DNA of 64,000 bases, taken from contig NZ_LQOM01000024.1 in NCBI RefSeq assembly GCF_002101595.1, forward strand, positions 1 to 64,000, given 5' to 3'. This DNA is from Mycobacterium celatum. GTDB taxonomy: Bacteria > Actinomycetota > Actinomycetes > Mycobacteriales > Mycobacteriaceae. Both the position numbers and the translations under genes were made by a program. The first letter of the stretch is position 1, and each line of letters starts with the position of its first letter. Positions 56,182 through 64,000 of the stretch are shown one piece after another. Under the pieces are notes generated by a model. The model was not told the origin of the DNA. It worked only from the letters and a program-made list of their open reading frames with translations, and did no database searches.

Positions 56182-57109
56182 CGTCGTTCTCCAATCCACA
56201 TTGGGCCGCTTGTGCACGCATCGGAGAGCCGGTGAACTTGTCCGGGTTGGCGATATCCCAGATGGCGCAGACCTTTCCGTCGCGCACGGTCAGCGCAGTG
56301 ATGCGGGGCATCATCTCCCAGTGCTCGCCGTCGCCAGGCGCACCCGGGGTATAGGCGCCCAGTTCGCCGTTGACCAGCGCCAGCTGATTGGCCGCGACGA
56401 ACGACGGTCCGTAGCGTTGTGCCAGCCCGAACAGGAAGCGCGCCACCTTCTCGGCGCCGTGGATGACCCGGGCGGCGGTCGGCGCCTTGCCGTTGGAGTC
56501 GCCCGTGAACGCCACGTCGGGATGCAGCAAGGCGACCGCGGCGGCCATGTCGCCAGAGGCAATGGCGGCCATCAGCTTGCCCACCACTTCGTTGTGGGTC
56601 GGGTCCGGTTCTGGTGGCGGCGCGTCGGCGACGGCCTTGCGCGCCCGCGACGCCAACTGCCGCGCGGCCGCCGCACTGGTGCCCAGCACCTCGGCGACTT
56701 CGGAGAACGGGACGGAGAACCCGTCGTGCAGCACGAATGCCACCCGCTGATCGGGGGAAAGCCGCTCCAGCACCACCATCGCGGCAAACCGTGCGTCCTC
56801 TCCGGCGATGACGGCCGCCAGCGGATCGGCCGCCTCGAAGCCGGTCACCACGGGCTCGGGCAGCCATTCACCGATGTAGGTCTCGCGACGACGCGCCGCC
56901 GACCGCAGCCGGTCCAGGCCGAGCCGGCTCACCACTGTTGTCAACCACGCTCGCAGATCGGCGATCTCGGTCTCGACGCTGTCCCAGCGCAGCCAGGCTT
57001 CCTGCACGATGTCCTCGGCGTCGGCGAACGTGCCCGTCAGCCGGTAGGCGACGGCCAGCAGTTGGGGACGCAAGGTTTCGAATTCGCTGACCTGCTCCGT
57101 GGAGGTCAT
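56171..57109 (-). CDS. sigJ: ECF sigma factor SigJ
   Basis: 312 aa ECF41-type sigma factor: region 2 (AYRLTGTFADAEDIVQEAWLRWD), region 4 (VAFVLHDGFSVPFSEVAEVLGTS), and the C-terminal SnoaL-like domain of this group (NEVVGKLMAAIASGDM... and IWDIANPDKFTG), which controls activity in place of an anti-sigma factor. SigJ is linked to peroxide survival in M. tuberculosis. ATG at 57109 is the family start. The following PNPOx gene is a likely target and partner. Confidence 0.93.
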   Translation of the reverse strand: MTSTEQVSEFETLRPQLLAVAYRLTGTFADAEDIVQEAWLRWDSVETEIADLRAWLTTVVSRLGLDRLRSAARRRETYIGEWLPEPVVTGFEAADPLAAVIAGEDARFAAMVVLERLSPDQRVAFVLHDGFSVPFSEVAEVLGTSAAAARQLASRARKAVADAPPPEPDPTHNEVVGKLMAAIASGDMAAAVALLHPDVAFTGDSNGKAPTAARVIHGAEKVARFLFGLAQRYGPSFVAANQLALVNGELGAYTPGAPGDGEHWEMMPRITALTVRDGKVCAIWDIANPDKFTGSPMRAQAAQCGLENDDGR

Positions 57110-57136
57110 GGCCCGAGCGTAACGTTCCCAGGCACG

Positions 57137-58486
57137 ATGACCGACAACCTCTGGCTGCACTTCGCCCGGCACGGCCCCGGCATCACTCCGCCGATCATCA
57201 CCCGGGGCGAGGGCGTGCGGATCTTCGACGACCGCGGCAGAAGCTACCTCGACGCGCTCTCGGGGCTGTTCGTCGTGCAAGTCGGGCACGGGCGCGACGA
57301 GCTCGCCGACGCTGCCGCCCGACAGGCTCGCACGCTGGCCTACTTCCCCCTGTGGTCGTATGCCACGCCTACCGCGATCGAACTCGCCGAGCGGGTCGCC
57401 CGGTATGCGCCGGGTGATCTGAACCGGGTCTTTTTCACCACCGGTGGCGGCGAGGCCGTCGAGACCGCGTGGAAACTCGCCAAGCAGTACTTCAAGCTCA
57501 CCGGCAAACCCGGGAAATACAAAGTGATTTCGCGGGCCGTCGCCTACCACGGCACGCCGCAGGGTGCGCTGGCCATCACCGGGGTGCCGGCACAAAAGGC
57601 ACCGTTCGAGCCGCTGACACCGGGCGCGGTGAAAGTACCGAACACCAACTTCTACCGCGCACCCGAACCGTTCAACACAGACCGCAAAGCGTTCGGCCAG
57701 TGGGCGGCCGACCGCATCGCCGAGGCAATCGAATTCGAAGGACCCGACACCGTCGCCGCGGTCTTCCTCGAACCGGTGCAGAACGCCGGCGGCAGCATCC
57801 CGCCGCCGCCCGGCTACTTCGAACGGGTCCGCCAGATCTGCGACGAATACGACGTGCTGCTGGTCTCCGACGAGGTGATCTGCGCATTCGGCCGGATCGG
57901 GTCGATGTTCGCGTGTGATGACTTCGGTTACGTGCCGGACATCATCACCTGCGCCAAGGGATTGACGTCGGGCTACTCGCCGCTCGGCGCGATGATCGCC
58001 AGCGACAGGTTGTTCGAGCCCTTCAACGACGGCACGACGACTTTCCCGCACGGCTACACCTTCGGCGGTCACCCGGTGTCGGCGGCGGTCGCGCTGGTCA
58101 ACCTCGACATCTTCGAGCGTGAGGGCCTGGGCGACCGCGTCAAACACCTTGGGCCGCAACTGCGTAGCACTCTGGAGCGGCTGTACGACCTGCCCATCGT
58201 CGGCGATGTCCGCGGCGAGGGCTACTTCTACTCGATCGAACTGGTCAAAGACCAGACCAGCCGCCAAACGTTTACCGCCGCCGAACGCCGGACGCTGCTC
58301 CCGGGTTTGTCGTCGGCGCTGTACGAGGCGGGCCTGTACTGCCGCATCGACGACCGCGGCGACCCGGCAATCCAACTGGCCCCGCCGCTGATCAGCGGCC
58401 AGGCCGAGTTCGACGAGATCGAGGCCATCCTGCGCGCGGTATTGTCTGGCCACGAAAGTGCAACTAGCGACGCGTTTCTCGAGTAA
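57137..58486 (+). CDS. Class III aminotransferase (Rv3329-like)
   Basis: 449 aa PLP enzyme. The PLP lysine is in TCAKGLTSGYSPLGA; FFTTGGGEAVETAWKLAKQY binds the cofactor phosphate and VLLVSDEVICAFGR has the PLP aspartate. It is probably an omega-amino acid:pyruvate transaminase. Divergent from sigJ with 27 bases between starts. The final residues (GHESATSDAFLE) and the stop codon are encoded by a palindromic element, so the native C-terminus appears replaced. Confidence 0.9.
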   Translation: MTDNLWLHFARHGPGITPPIITRGEGVRIFDDRGRSYLDALSGLFVVQVGHGRDELADAAARQARTLAYFPLWSYATPTAIELAERVARYAPGDLNRVFFTTGGGEAVETAWKLAKQYFKLTGKPGKYKVISRAVAYHGTPQGALAITGVPAQKAPFEPLTPGAVKVPNTNFYRAPEPFNTDRKAFGQWAADRIAEAIEFEGPDTVAAVFLEPVQNAGGSIPPPPGYFERVRQICDEYDVLLVSDEVICAFGRIGSMFACDDFGYVPDIITCAKGLTSGYSPLGAMIASDRLFEPFNDGTTTFPHGYTFGGHPVSAAVALVNLDIFEREGLGDRVKHLGPQLRSTLERLYDLPIVGDVRGEGYFYSIELVKDQTSRQTFTAAERRTLLPGLSSALYEAGLYCRIDDRGDPAIQLAPPLISGQAEFDEIEAILRAVLSGHESATSDAFLE

Positions 58487-58509
58487 CACCGTCGCGGAAT
58501 GCACTTTCG
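58453..58509. repeat. Imperfect palindrome over a gene end
   Basis: 20-base arms (58453-58472 and 58490-58509) pair at 16 positions: CGAAAGTGCA with TGCACTTTCG, and GCGACG with CGTCGC. The left arm and loop encode the last codons and stop of the aminotransferase; the right arm lies just before the SMP-30-like gene. The CGAAAGTGC core also occurs in the loop of the 9254-9310 palindrome. Confidence 0.7.
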
Positions 58510-58516
58510 CGGCAAG

Positions 58517-59527
58517 ATGCGCCTTGTGAGGAAACCACGTATCGACCCGGTTCGGTGGCAACCGCCGCCGGTCGACCCGCTGCCCGAGGTCCCCTCGCCG
58601 GACGTCACCGTCGTACCGCTACCGGGCAACGGCCCCGAGGACGTCGTGACAGACGCCAGTGGTCACATCTGGACCGGCCTGGAAGACGGTCGTATCGTGC
58701 GGATTTCGCCCGACCGCGGTGCGCCCGCCGTTGTCGCCGATACCGGAGGTCGGCCGCTGGGCCTGCACGTGGCGCGCGACGGGCGAGTGCTGATCTGCGA
58801 CAGCCACCGCGGCCTGCTGGCGTTGGACCCGGCTGACCGCACGCTGACGACGCTGGCGGAATCCGTGGCGGGCAGACCACTGATGTTCTGTTCCAATGTC
58901 ACCGAAACATCCGACGGCACAATCTATTTCACCGAATCAACGTGCGACTTCCGGTTCGAGCACTACACCGCCGCGGTCATCGAGGCGCGGGGACGCGGCG
59001 GCCTGTTCAAGCTCGGCGCCGACGGCACCGTTACTCAGCTGCTCGACGGGCTGTACTTCGCCAACGGGGTGACGCCGACGGCCGACGAGTCGGCACTGGT
59101 CTTCGCCGAAACCCAGGCGCGACGGCTCTCGAAGTACTGGCTTTCCGGCCCGCAAGCCGGATCGGTGACGCCGCTGGCGGTGCACCTGCCGGGCATGCCG
59201 GACAACATCTCCACCGGCGCCGACGGCCGGATCTGGACTGCAATGGTGGCCGAGGTCAACACGGCCCTGGAATGGCTGGTGCCACGGGCGCCGGTTCTGC
59301 GCAAGCTGGCGTGGCGGCTGCCCGAGCGGCTGCAACCGCACATCAAGCCGGAGGTGTGGGCCCTCGCCTTCGACCCCGGCAGCGGCCACGTCGTCGCCGG
59401 TCTGCGCACCAAGCATCCGGAGTTCGGCGTCGTCACCGGGCTCGTGGAGAGCGCCGGCAGGCTGTGGATGGGCACGATCAACTACCCGGCGGTCGCGCAC
59501 GTGGACCTGGCGGCCACCGGGCTGTAA
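58517..59527 (+). CDS. SMP-30/strictosidine synthase-like lactonase
   Basis: 336 aa six-bladed beta-propeller. Repeated blade motifs are visible (GPEDVVTDASGHIWTGLEDG, RPLGLHVARDGRVLICDS, GTIYFTES, PDNISTGADGRIWTAM). Family members are metal-dependent lactonases/esterases. There is no signal peptide, but a basic patch opens the protein. The start is uncertain: ATG at 58517, GTG at 58526, or an ATG at 58499 inside the palindrome. I do not recall this gene between Rv3329 and dacB1. Confidence 0.8.
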   Translation: MRLVRKPRIDPVRWQPPPVDPLPEVPSPDVTVVPLPGNGPEDVVTDASGHIWTGLEDGRIVRISPDRGAPAVVADTGGRPLGLHVARDGRVLICDSHRGLLALDPADRTLTTLAESVAGRPLMFCSNVTETSDGTIYFTESTCDFRFEHYTAAVIEARGRGGLFKLGADGTVTQLLDGLYFANGVTPTADESALVFAETQARRLSKYWLSGPQAGSVTPLAVHLPGMPDNISTGADGRIWTAMVAEVNTALEWLVPRAPVLRKLAWRLPERLQPHIKPEVWALAFDPGSGHVVAGLRTKHPEFGVVTGLVESAGRLWMGTINYPAVAHVDLAATGL

Positions 59528-59597
59528 GGCCGAAATCTTAGTAACTTCTGCAACACCAGTCACAGCGCGGCTCCGCGGAAATCCGTCGCCGATCGCC

Positions 59598-59603
59598 TAA
59601 TCT
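59598..59603 (+). promoter_or_regulatory. -10 box for dacB1
   Basis: TAATCT ends 9 bases before the dacB1 ATG at 59613, giving at most a one- or two-base leader. Confidence 0.45.
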
Positions 59604-59612
59604 GCACAGACG

Positions 59613-60833
59613 ATGGCCCTCTTACGATCTGCGTTGTGCCTGGCAGGGGCGGTTTTCCTGCTGGCCGCACCGAGCATGCCCGCCGCGGTCGCCGAGCCCA
59701 ACGTCGCGACGGGCACCTGCCCGTACCGGGTGACCACCCCGCCCGCCGTCGACTCCTCGGAGGTACCGCAGGCCGGCGATCCCCCGGTTCCGCTGCCGGT
59801 GCCCGCCGCGCCGGTCGGCGGCAACACGCTGGGCGGCTGCGGCGTGATCGCGGCACCCGACACGCCGCCGGTTCCCGGTGACGTCTCCGCCGAGGCATGG
59901 CTGGTCGCCGACCTGGACAGCGGCGCCGTCCTCGCGGCTAAAGACCCGCACGGTCGTCACCGCCCGGCCAGCGTCATCAAAGTGCTGGTCGCGATGGCCT
60001 CGCTCAACGAACTCAGCCTCAACAAGACCGTCGCCGGTACCCCGGAGGACGCGGCCGCGGAAGGCACCAAGGTCGGCGTCGCGCCCGGCGGCACCTACAC
60101 GGTCAACCAATTGCTGCACGGGCTGCTGATGCATTCCGGCAACGACGCCGCGCACGCGCTGGCAATGCAGCTCGGTGGCATGCCCGTCGCGCTGGAGAAA
60201 ATCAACACGCTGGCCCGCAAGCTCGGCGGCGGCGACACCCGCGTCGCGACACCGTCCGGGCTGGACGGGCCCGGCATGAGCACGTCGGCGTACGACATCG
60301 GGCTGTTCTACCGATACGCCTGGCAGAACCCGACATTCGCTGACATCGTCGCCACCCGCACCTTCGACTTCCCCGGCCACGCCGACCATCCGGGTTACCA
60401 GCTGGAGAACGACAACCAGCTGCTCTACCACTACCCAGGCGCGTTGGGCGGCAAGACCGGCTACACCGACGACGCCGGGCAGACGTTCGTGGGAGCGGCA
60501 AACCGGGACGGGCGGCGGCTGATGGCGGTGCTGCTGCACGGCACCCGCCAGCCGATTGCGCCGTGGGAACAGGCCGCGCACCTGCTCGACTACGGCTTCG
60601 CCACCTCCCCCGGCACCCGGGTGGGAACACTGATCGAACCCGACCCCGCGCTGGTGGCCGCCAAACCCGATGCCACCGAGGACGGCACCGCCAACCGGGC
60701 CGCACCCATTGTGCCGGCCGCCGACGCGCTGCCGGTGCGGGTGGGCGTGGCGGTCATCGGCACGATCATCGTATTTGGCTTGATGATGGCCGCGCGGTCG
60801 CTGAACCGCCGACCGCAGCGCGAGTTCTCATGA
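59613..60833 (+). CDS. dacB1: D-alanyl-D-alanine carboxypeptidase DacB1
   Basis: 406 aa penicillin-binding protein trimming pentapeptide stems of peptidoglycan. Signal peptide to about residue 27 (PAAVAEP), a proline-rich linker, then the SxxK motif (RPASVIKVL), SGN (HSGNDAAH) and KTG ([11 protein letters not shown]). A C-terminal membrane helix ([15 protein letters not shown]) anchors it outside the membrane. It corresponds to Rv3330. Confidence 0.94.
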   Translation: MALLRSALCLAGAVFLLAAPSMPAAVAEPNVATGTCPYRVTTPPAVDSSEVPQAGDPPVPLPVPAAPVGGNTLGGCGVIAAPDTPPVPGDVSAEAWLVADLDSGAVLAAKDPHGRHRPASVIKVLVAMASLNELSLNKTVAGTPEDAAAEGTKVGVAPGGTYTVNQLLHGLLMHSGNDAAHALAMQLGGMPVALEKINTLARKLGGGDTRVATPSGLDGPGMSTSAYDIGLFYRYAWQNPTFADIVATRTFDFPGHADHPGYQLENDNQLLYHYPGALGGKTGYTDDAGQTFVGAANRDGRRLMAVLLHGTRQPIAPWEQAAHLLDYGFATSPGTRVGTLIEPDPALVAAKPDATEDGTANRAAPIVPAADALPVRVGVAVIGTIIVFGLMMAARSLNRRPQREFS

Positions 60834-61042
60834 CAGTTCAGGGTTTTTCTGCCTCGACCGAGCAGTGGAACGGCGCCAATGGATTCGGAACCTACGGCTG
60901 GTGGCTGATATCGACGAGCACCAGCTTGCTGCCACTGGCCATCGTCATCGCCACCGCGCTGAGACTCTTGCCACAGTGCTGGTCGCCTCAGTCCGACAGG
61001 ATGCCCTTGAGTCAACCGGCTGGCGGGCGCCCGCTGCTATAA
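60830..61042 (+). CDS. Possible small membrane protein, 70 aa
   Basis: Short ORF whose ATG overlaps the dacB1 stop by 4 bases (ATGA). It holds one hydrophobic stretch ([20 protein letters not shown]). No family recognised, and the second half is less convincing. The overlap is its main support; it may be non-coding spacer before sugI. Confidence 0.3.
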   Translation: MTVQGFSASTEQWNGANGFGTYGWWLISTSTSLLPLAIVIATALRLLPQCWSPQSDRMPLSQPAGGRPLL

Positions 61043-61048
61043 AGCGGT

Positions 61049-62410
61049 ATGCGCCGTGCAGGACTGTTGGGTCTGACCGCGGCAAGCCTGGGCGTGATTT
61101 ACGGCTACGACCTGTCCAACATCGCCGGCGCGCTGTTGTTCATCACCGACGATTTCGGTCTGAGCACACGGCAGCAGGAGCTGGTGACGACGGCAGTGGT
61201 GTTCGGCGAAATCGCCGGGGCCCTGAGCGGGGGCGCGCTGGCCAACGTGATCGGGCGCCAGCGCACGATGGTGCTGGTAACCGCAGGGTACGGCGTTTTC
61301 GCGCTGCTGAGCGCGGCGGCGGTTTCGGTGCCGATGCTGTTGGCGGCGCGGCTCTTACTGGGCGTGACGATCGGGGTGTCGGTGGTGGTGGTTCCGGTCT
61401 TCATTGCCGAGTCCGCCCCGGCGAGAGTGCGCGGTGCGCTGCTGGTCGCCTACCAAGTGGCCACCGTGGTCGGCCTCATTCTCGGTTATCTGGCCGCCTA
61501 CTTGCTGGCCGGCGCGCAGGGTTGGCGATGGATGCTGGGCCTGGCCGCGCTGCCCGCCGTCCTGCTGATACCGCTCTTGCTCCGGATGCCGGACACCGCA
61601 CGCTGGTATGCGTTCAAGGGCAGGGCTGCCGACGCTCGTCGGGCGCTGCGACGGGTGGAGCCCGACCGCGATGTCGAGGCTGAACTCGCGGAAATCGAAC
61701 GCGCGCTGCAGGAAGACAAGGGCGGCGTGTTGGCCGAGATGCTGCGGGCGCCCTATTTGCGTGCCACCCTCTTCGTGATCGCGCTCGGCTTCTTCATCCA
61801 GATCACGGGCATCAACGCGATCGTGTACTACAGCCCAAGGCTGTTCGAGGCAATGGGTTTCACCGGAAACTTCTCGCTGCTGATTCTGCCGGCCTTGGTG
61901 CAGACCGCGGCGCTGGCCGCAGTGCTGGTCTCGCTGGTTCTGGTCGACCGGCTGGGCCGGCGCCCAATCCTGTTGTCGGGTATCGCGATGATGATCGCCG
62001 CCGACATACTGCTCATCGGTATGTTCGCCACCCACGCCCCGGCGATAGTCGGGTTCGTCGGCGTGCTGCTGTTCACGATGGGCTTCACCTTCGGCTTCGG
62101 GGCGCTCGTGTGGGTGTATGCCGGCGAGAGCTTTCCGTCGCGGCTGCGGTCGATGGGCTCCAGCGCAATGCTCACCGCGAACCATGTGGCGAACGCGGTC
62201 GTGGTCGGCGCCTTCCTGACGATGCTGCAGTCAGTGGGCGGCGCAGGAACTTTCGCCGTGTTCGGCGTTCTCGCGGTGTGCGCATTCGCCGTTGTCTACC
62301 GGTTCGCTCCGGAGACCAAGGGCCGCCAACTCGAGGAGATCCGGCACTTCTGGGAATGCGGCGGGCGCTGGCCCGACGCGGTGCCGACGGATGCCCGGCC
62401 ATGCCCCTGA
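61049..62410 (+). CDS. sugI: Major facilitator sugar transporter SugI
   Basis: 453 aa sugar porter of the MFS with 12 predicted helices. Family signatures: VIGRQRT after helix 2, LLLGVTIGVSVVVVPVFIAE with the PESP-like ESAPARVRG, helix 7 QITGINAIVYYSP, DRLGRRP after helix 8, and PETKGR near the end. It corresponds to Rv3331. Substrate is unknown. The last 10 bases overlap nagA, suggesting an amino sugar or its derivative. Confidence 0.9.
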   Translation: MRRAGLLGLTAASLGVIYGYDLSNIAGALLFITDDFGLSTRQQELVTTAVVFGEIAGALSGGALANVIGRQRTMVLVTAGYGVFALLSAAAVSVPMLLAARLLLGVTIGVSVVVVPVFIAESAPARVRGALLVAYQVATVVGLILGYLAAYLLAGAQGWRWMLGLAALPAVLLIPLLLRMPDTARWYAFKGRAADARRALRRVEPDRDVEAELAEIERALQEDKGGVLAEMLRAPYLRATLFVIALGFFIQITGINAIVYYSPRLFEAMGFTGNFSLLILPALVQTAALAAVLVSLVLVDRLGRRPILLSGIAMMIAADILLIGMFATHAPAIVGFVGVLLFTMGFTFGFGALVWVYAGESFPSRLRSMGSSAMLTANHVANAVVVGAFLTMLQSVGGAGTFAVFGVLAVCAFAVVYRFAPETKGRQLEEIRHFWECGGRWPDAVPTDARPCP

Positions 62411-63513
62411 TCGCCGCTGGCACAACGGTTATCGGGCAGCAGGTTTGCCGGCCCGGGTGGGTGGATGTGTCCGGCGCGCGCATCCGGGACTGCGGGCCGG
62501 GGTTGCCGCCGCGCCCAGCCGACGTCGACCTGCCCGACGCCGTTGTGGTGCCGGGCTTCGTCGACATGCACGTGCACGGCGGCGGCGGAGCCTCCTACGG
62601 CGGCCCGGACATCGTGCGGGCGGCGGAGTTTCACCGTCGCCACGGCACCACCACGACTTTGGCCAGCCTGCTCAGTGCCTCACCGGCCGAACTGCTCGCC
62701 GGAGTGCGGGCGCTGACGGAGGCGACCCGGGCAGGCACCGTCGCGGGCATCCACCTCGAGGGGCCGTGGCTGAGCGCACAGCACTGCGGAGCACACGACC
62801 CCCGGCAGTTGCGCGACCCGCAGCCCGCCGAGATCGACGCGCTGCTTGCCGCCGGTGACGGCGCCATCCGCATGGTGACCCTGGCACCGGAACGTCCCGG
62901 TGTGGACGACGCTATCGCGCGCTTTGCCGACGCGGGAGTGGTTGTGGCCGTGGGACATACGGATGCCAGCTACGAGCAGACGCAGCATGCCGTCGCGCTC
63001 GGCGCGACGGTCGCCACCCATCTGTTCAATGCGATGCGGCCGCTGCACCACCGCGAACCGGGACCGGCGCTGGCACTGCTGCAGGATGCCCGGGTGACCG
63101 TCGAGCTGATCGCCGACGGCGTGCACGTCCATCCCGCCGTGCTGCATGCGGTGATCGAGGCCGCAGGTCCCGCAAGGGTGGCGTTGGTCACCGACGCCAC
63201 CGCCGCGGCGGGCCGGGGCGACGGCTCGTTTCGCCTGGGAACACTCGACGTCGACGTCGTCTCCGGGGTGGCGCGGGTGCGCGGGACGTCGACCATCGCG
63301 GGCAGCACGGCGACCATGGACCAGCTCTTCCGTACGGTGGCGGCCGAGGTCGGCCTGGCCGCAGCAGTGCAGATGACGGCGACGACGCCGGCCCGCACGC
63401 TGGGACTCGGCGACGTCGGCAGCTTGCGCGCGGGTCTTACCGCCGATCTCGTGGTGCTGGACCGGGATCTAGAAGTGACCGCCGTGATGGCGGGCGGCGA
63501 GTGGCTCGGTTGA
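62401..63513 (+). CDS. nagA: N-acetylglucosamine-6-phosphate deacetylase NagA
   Basis: 370 aa amidohydrolase removing acetate from GlcNAc-6-phosphate in amino sugar and cell-wall recycling. Metal and substrate residues: PGFVDMHVHGGGG, HLEGPWLS, VGHTDASYEQ, ATHLFNAMRPLHHREPG, LIADGVHVHP and LVTDATAAAG. It corresponds to Rv3332. The ATG at 62401 overlaps sugI by 10 bases, coupling uptake and breakdown. Confidence 0.93.
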   Translation: MPLIAAGTTVIGQQVCRPGWVDVSGARIRDCGPGLPPRPADVDLPDAVVVPGFVDMHVHGGGGASYGGPDIVRAAEFHRRHGTTTTLASLLSASPAELLAGVRALTEATRAGTVAGIHLEGPWLSAQHCGAHDPRQLRDPQPAEIDALLAAGDGAIRMVTLAPERPGVDDAIARFADAGVVVAVGHTDASYEQTQHAVALGATVATHLFNAMRPLHHREPGPALALLQDARVTVELIADGVHVHPAVLHAVIEAAGPARVALVTDATAAAGRGDGSFRLGTLDVDVVSGVARVRGTSTIAGSTATMDQLFRTVAAEVGLAAAVQMTATTPARTLGLGDVGSLRAGLTADLVVLDRDLEVTAVMAGGEWLG

Positions 63514-63640
63514 GTTGTGCCAGCCCGAGATTCGTCCCTGTAGCGATCGGCGAGATGCGGCTCTTCCCCGAACCGGATGGCGCTCGCCTGGAATACCAGG
63601 AAGACCGCGAACCAGGCCAGCAGCCACGCCGACACGGTGA

Positions 63641-63736
63641 CGGCCGCTTCGAATAGAGCCGATCGCGTCGGCGTCCGTCGAGGACCTGGTCGGCTGGATC
63701 GGACCGACCCTGCAGCGCTACCTCACCGGCACGTGA
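63641..63736 (+). pseudogene. Remnant of a TetR-like C-terminus
   Basis: 32 open codons after an in-frame stop (63638-63640) read ...SASVEDLVGWIGPTLQRYLTGT and end at TGA. This resembles the last helix of TetR-family proteins, but no helix-turn-helix is left upstream. The 296-base gap 63514-63809 otherwise holds a minus-strand hydrophobic stretch (AWLLAWFAVFLVFQ, near 63600) with no proper gene around it. The region looks decayed. Confidence 0.35.
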
Positions 63737-63809
63737 CGAACGGGATGTCACATCTGCCTCCGGTGCGACGTCTTACCTAGGAACCAGCCGATCCGGAGGT
63801 CCACAAGAT

Positions 63810-64000
63810 ATGCCCATACACCCGTTCCGCGCCGCCGTCGAATCTCGCCAATTCGATACCATCGGAAGGCTGTTCACCGACGATGTGGTGCTGCACAGCC
63901 CCGTCGCACACCGACCCTATACCGGCCGGGCCGTGGTCGCGACCATCGTCGCGGCCGTCGCGACCGTGTTGGAGGGGTTTCACTTCGAGAAGGAAATCAG
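63810..64000 (+). CDS. SnoaL/NTF2-like protein, cut by window end
   Basis: First 63 codons of a gene continuing past the window. The start IHPFRAAVESRQFDTIGRLF and then TDDVVLHSPVAHRPYTGR follow the SnoaL-like/NTF2 fold (helix, short turn, strand with a histidine). ATG at 63810 has a good GGAGG site 10 bases upstream. Such proteins are small isomerases, hydrolases or binding domains; the role here is unknown. Confidence 0.75.
   Translation, partial: MPIHPFRAAVESRQFDTIGRLFTDDVVLHSPVAHRPYTGRAVVATIVAAVATVLEGFHFEKEI

Noticed and set aside
63525..63635. Hydrophobic minus-strand ORF (AWLLAWFAVFLVFQ) after nagA
   Set aside because: After about 35 plausible codons it runs on as antisense of nagA; no stop, start context or family supports a gene. 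It may be a remnant.

Overview
The window is a 64 kb, GC-rich chromosomal segment from a Mycobacterium. Gene content and order follow the M. tuberculosis Rv3274c-Rv3332 region closely (gene names recalled from memory, no search run): fadE25, purE/K, birA, accD5-accE5-maf, sseA, accA3, sigF-rsbW, lat-lrpA-pcd, lhr-nei, glpD2, lpdA, amiA1/B1, deoD-pmmB, upp, sapM, add-deoA-cdd, sdhCDAB, sigJ, dacB1, sugI and nagA. SapM, a PPE protein and the mycobacterial usfY/SigF locus point to a slow-growing non-tuberculous species; the species is not resolved.

Layout. 0-5.8 kb: a small unknown gene, purK-purE-fadE25, a GtrA-like membrane protein, a PH-domain membrane protein and birA. 5.8-13.1 kb: the biotin-dependent acyl-CoA carboxylase genes accD5-accE5 and accA3, with maf, sseA and sufE-like between them and an inserted AbiEi/DUF559-like gene. 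13.2-16.6 kb: the sigma-F locus, with sigF-rsbW, a convergent STAS gene, and usfY plus its membrane neighbour facing the opposite way to M. tuberculosis. 16.7-21.3 kb: a lysine-catabolism module (lat, lrpA, a DUF1338 2-oxoadipate dioxygenase/decarboxylase candidate, pcd). 21.3-25.7 kb: a large catalase with a coupled small catalase-like protein, and two tandem TetR genes. 25.7-31 kb: lhr and nei2. 31-35.6 kb: an accessory stretch (DUF732, PPE, PstS lipoprotein, pseudouridine glycosidase, RluA-type synthase) where I recall lpqC/atsB in M. tuberculosis. 35.6-41.8 kb: glpD2, lpdA, a cyclotransferase-like protein and two M20 amidohydrolases. 41.8-51.4 kb: nucleoside salvage (deoD-pmmB, upp, cdd-deoA-add) with sapM, an Rv3311-like protein and a FetAB-like ABC pair. 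51.5-55 kb: succinate dehydrogenase. 55-64 kb: CMD-family, PNPOx-family, sigJ, aminotransferase, SMP-30-like, dacB1, sugI, nagA and a truncated SnoaL-like gene.

Themes. Many genes start directly at, or a few bases after, a TANNNT -10 box 6-8 bases upstream of the start codon, the pattern of leaderless mycobacterial transcripts. Three sigma-F-type promoters (GTTT/GGTTT-like, then GGGTAY) are visible, one in front of the catalase. Several palindromic intergenic repeats and a 41-base leader element found upstream of both rsbW-sigF and sdhCDAB are not explained by the genes. No tRNA, rRNA, CRISPR array, insertion sequence or prophage was seen.
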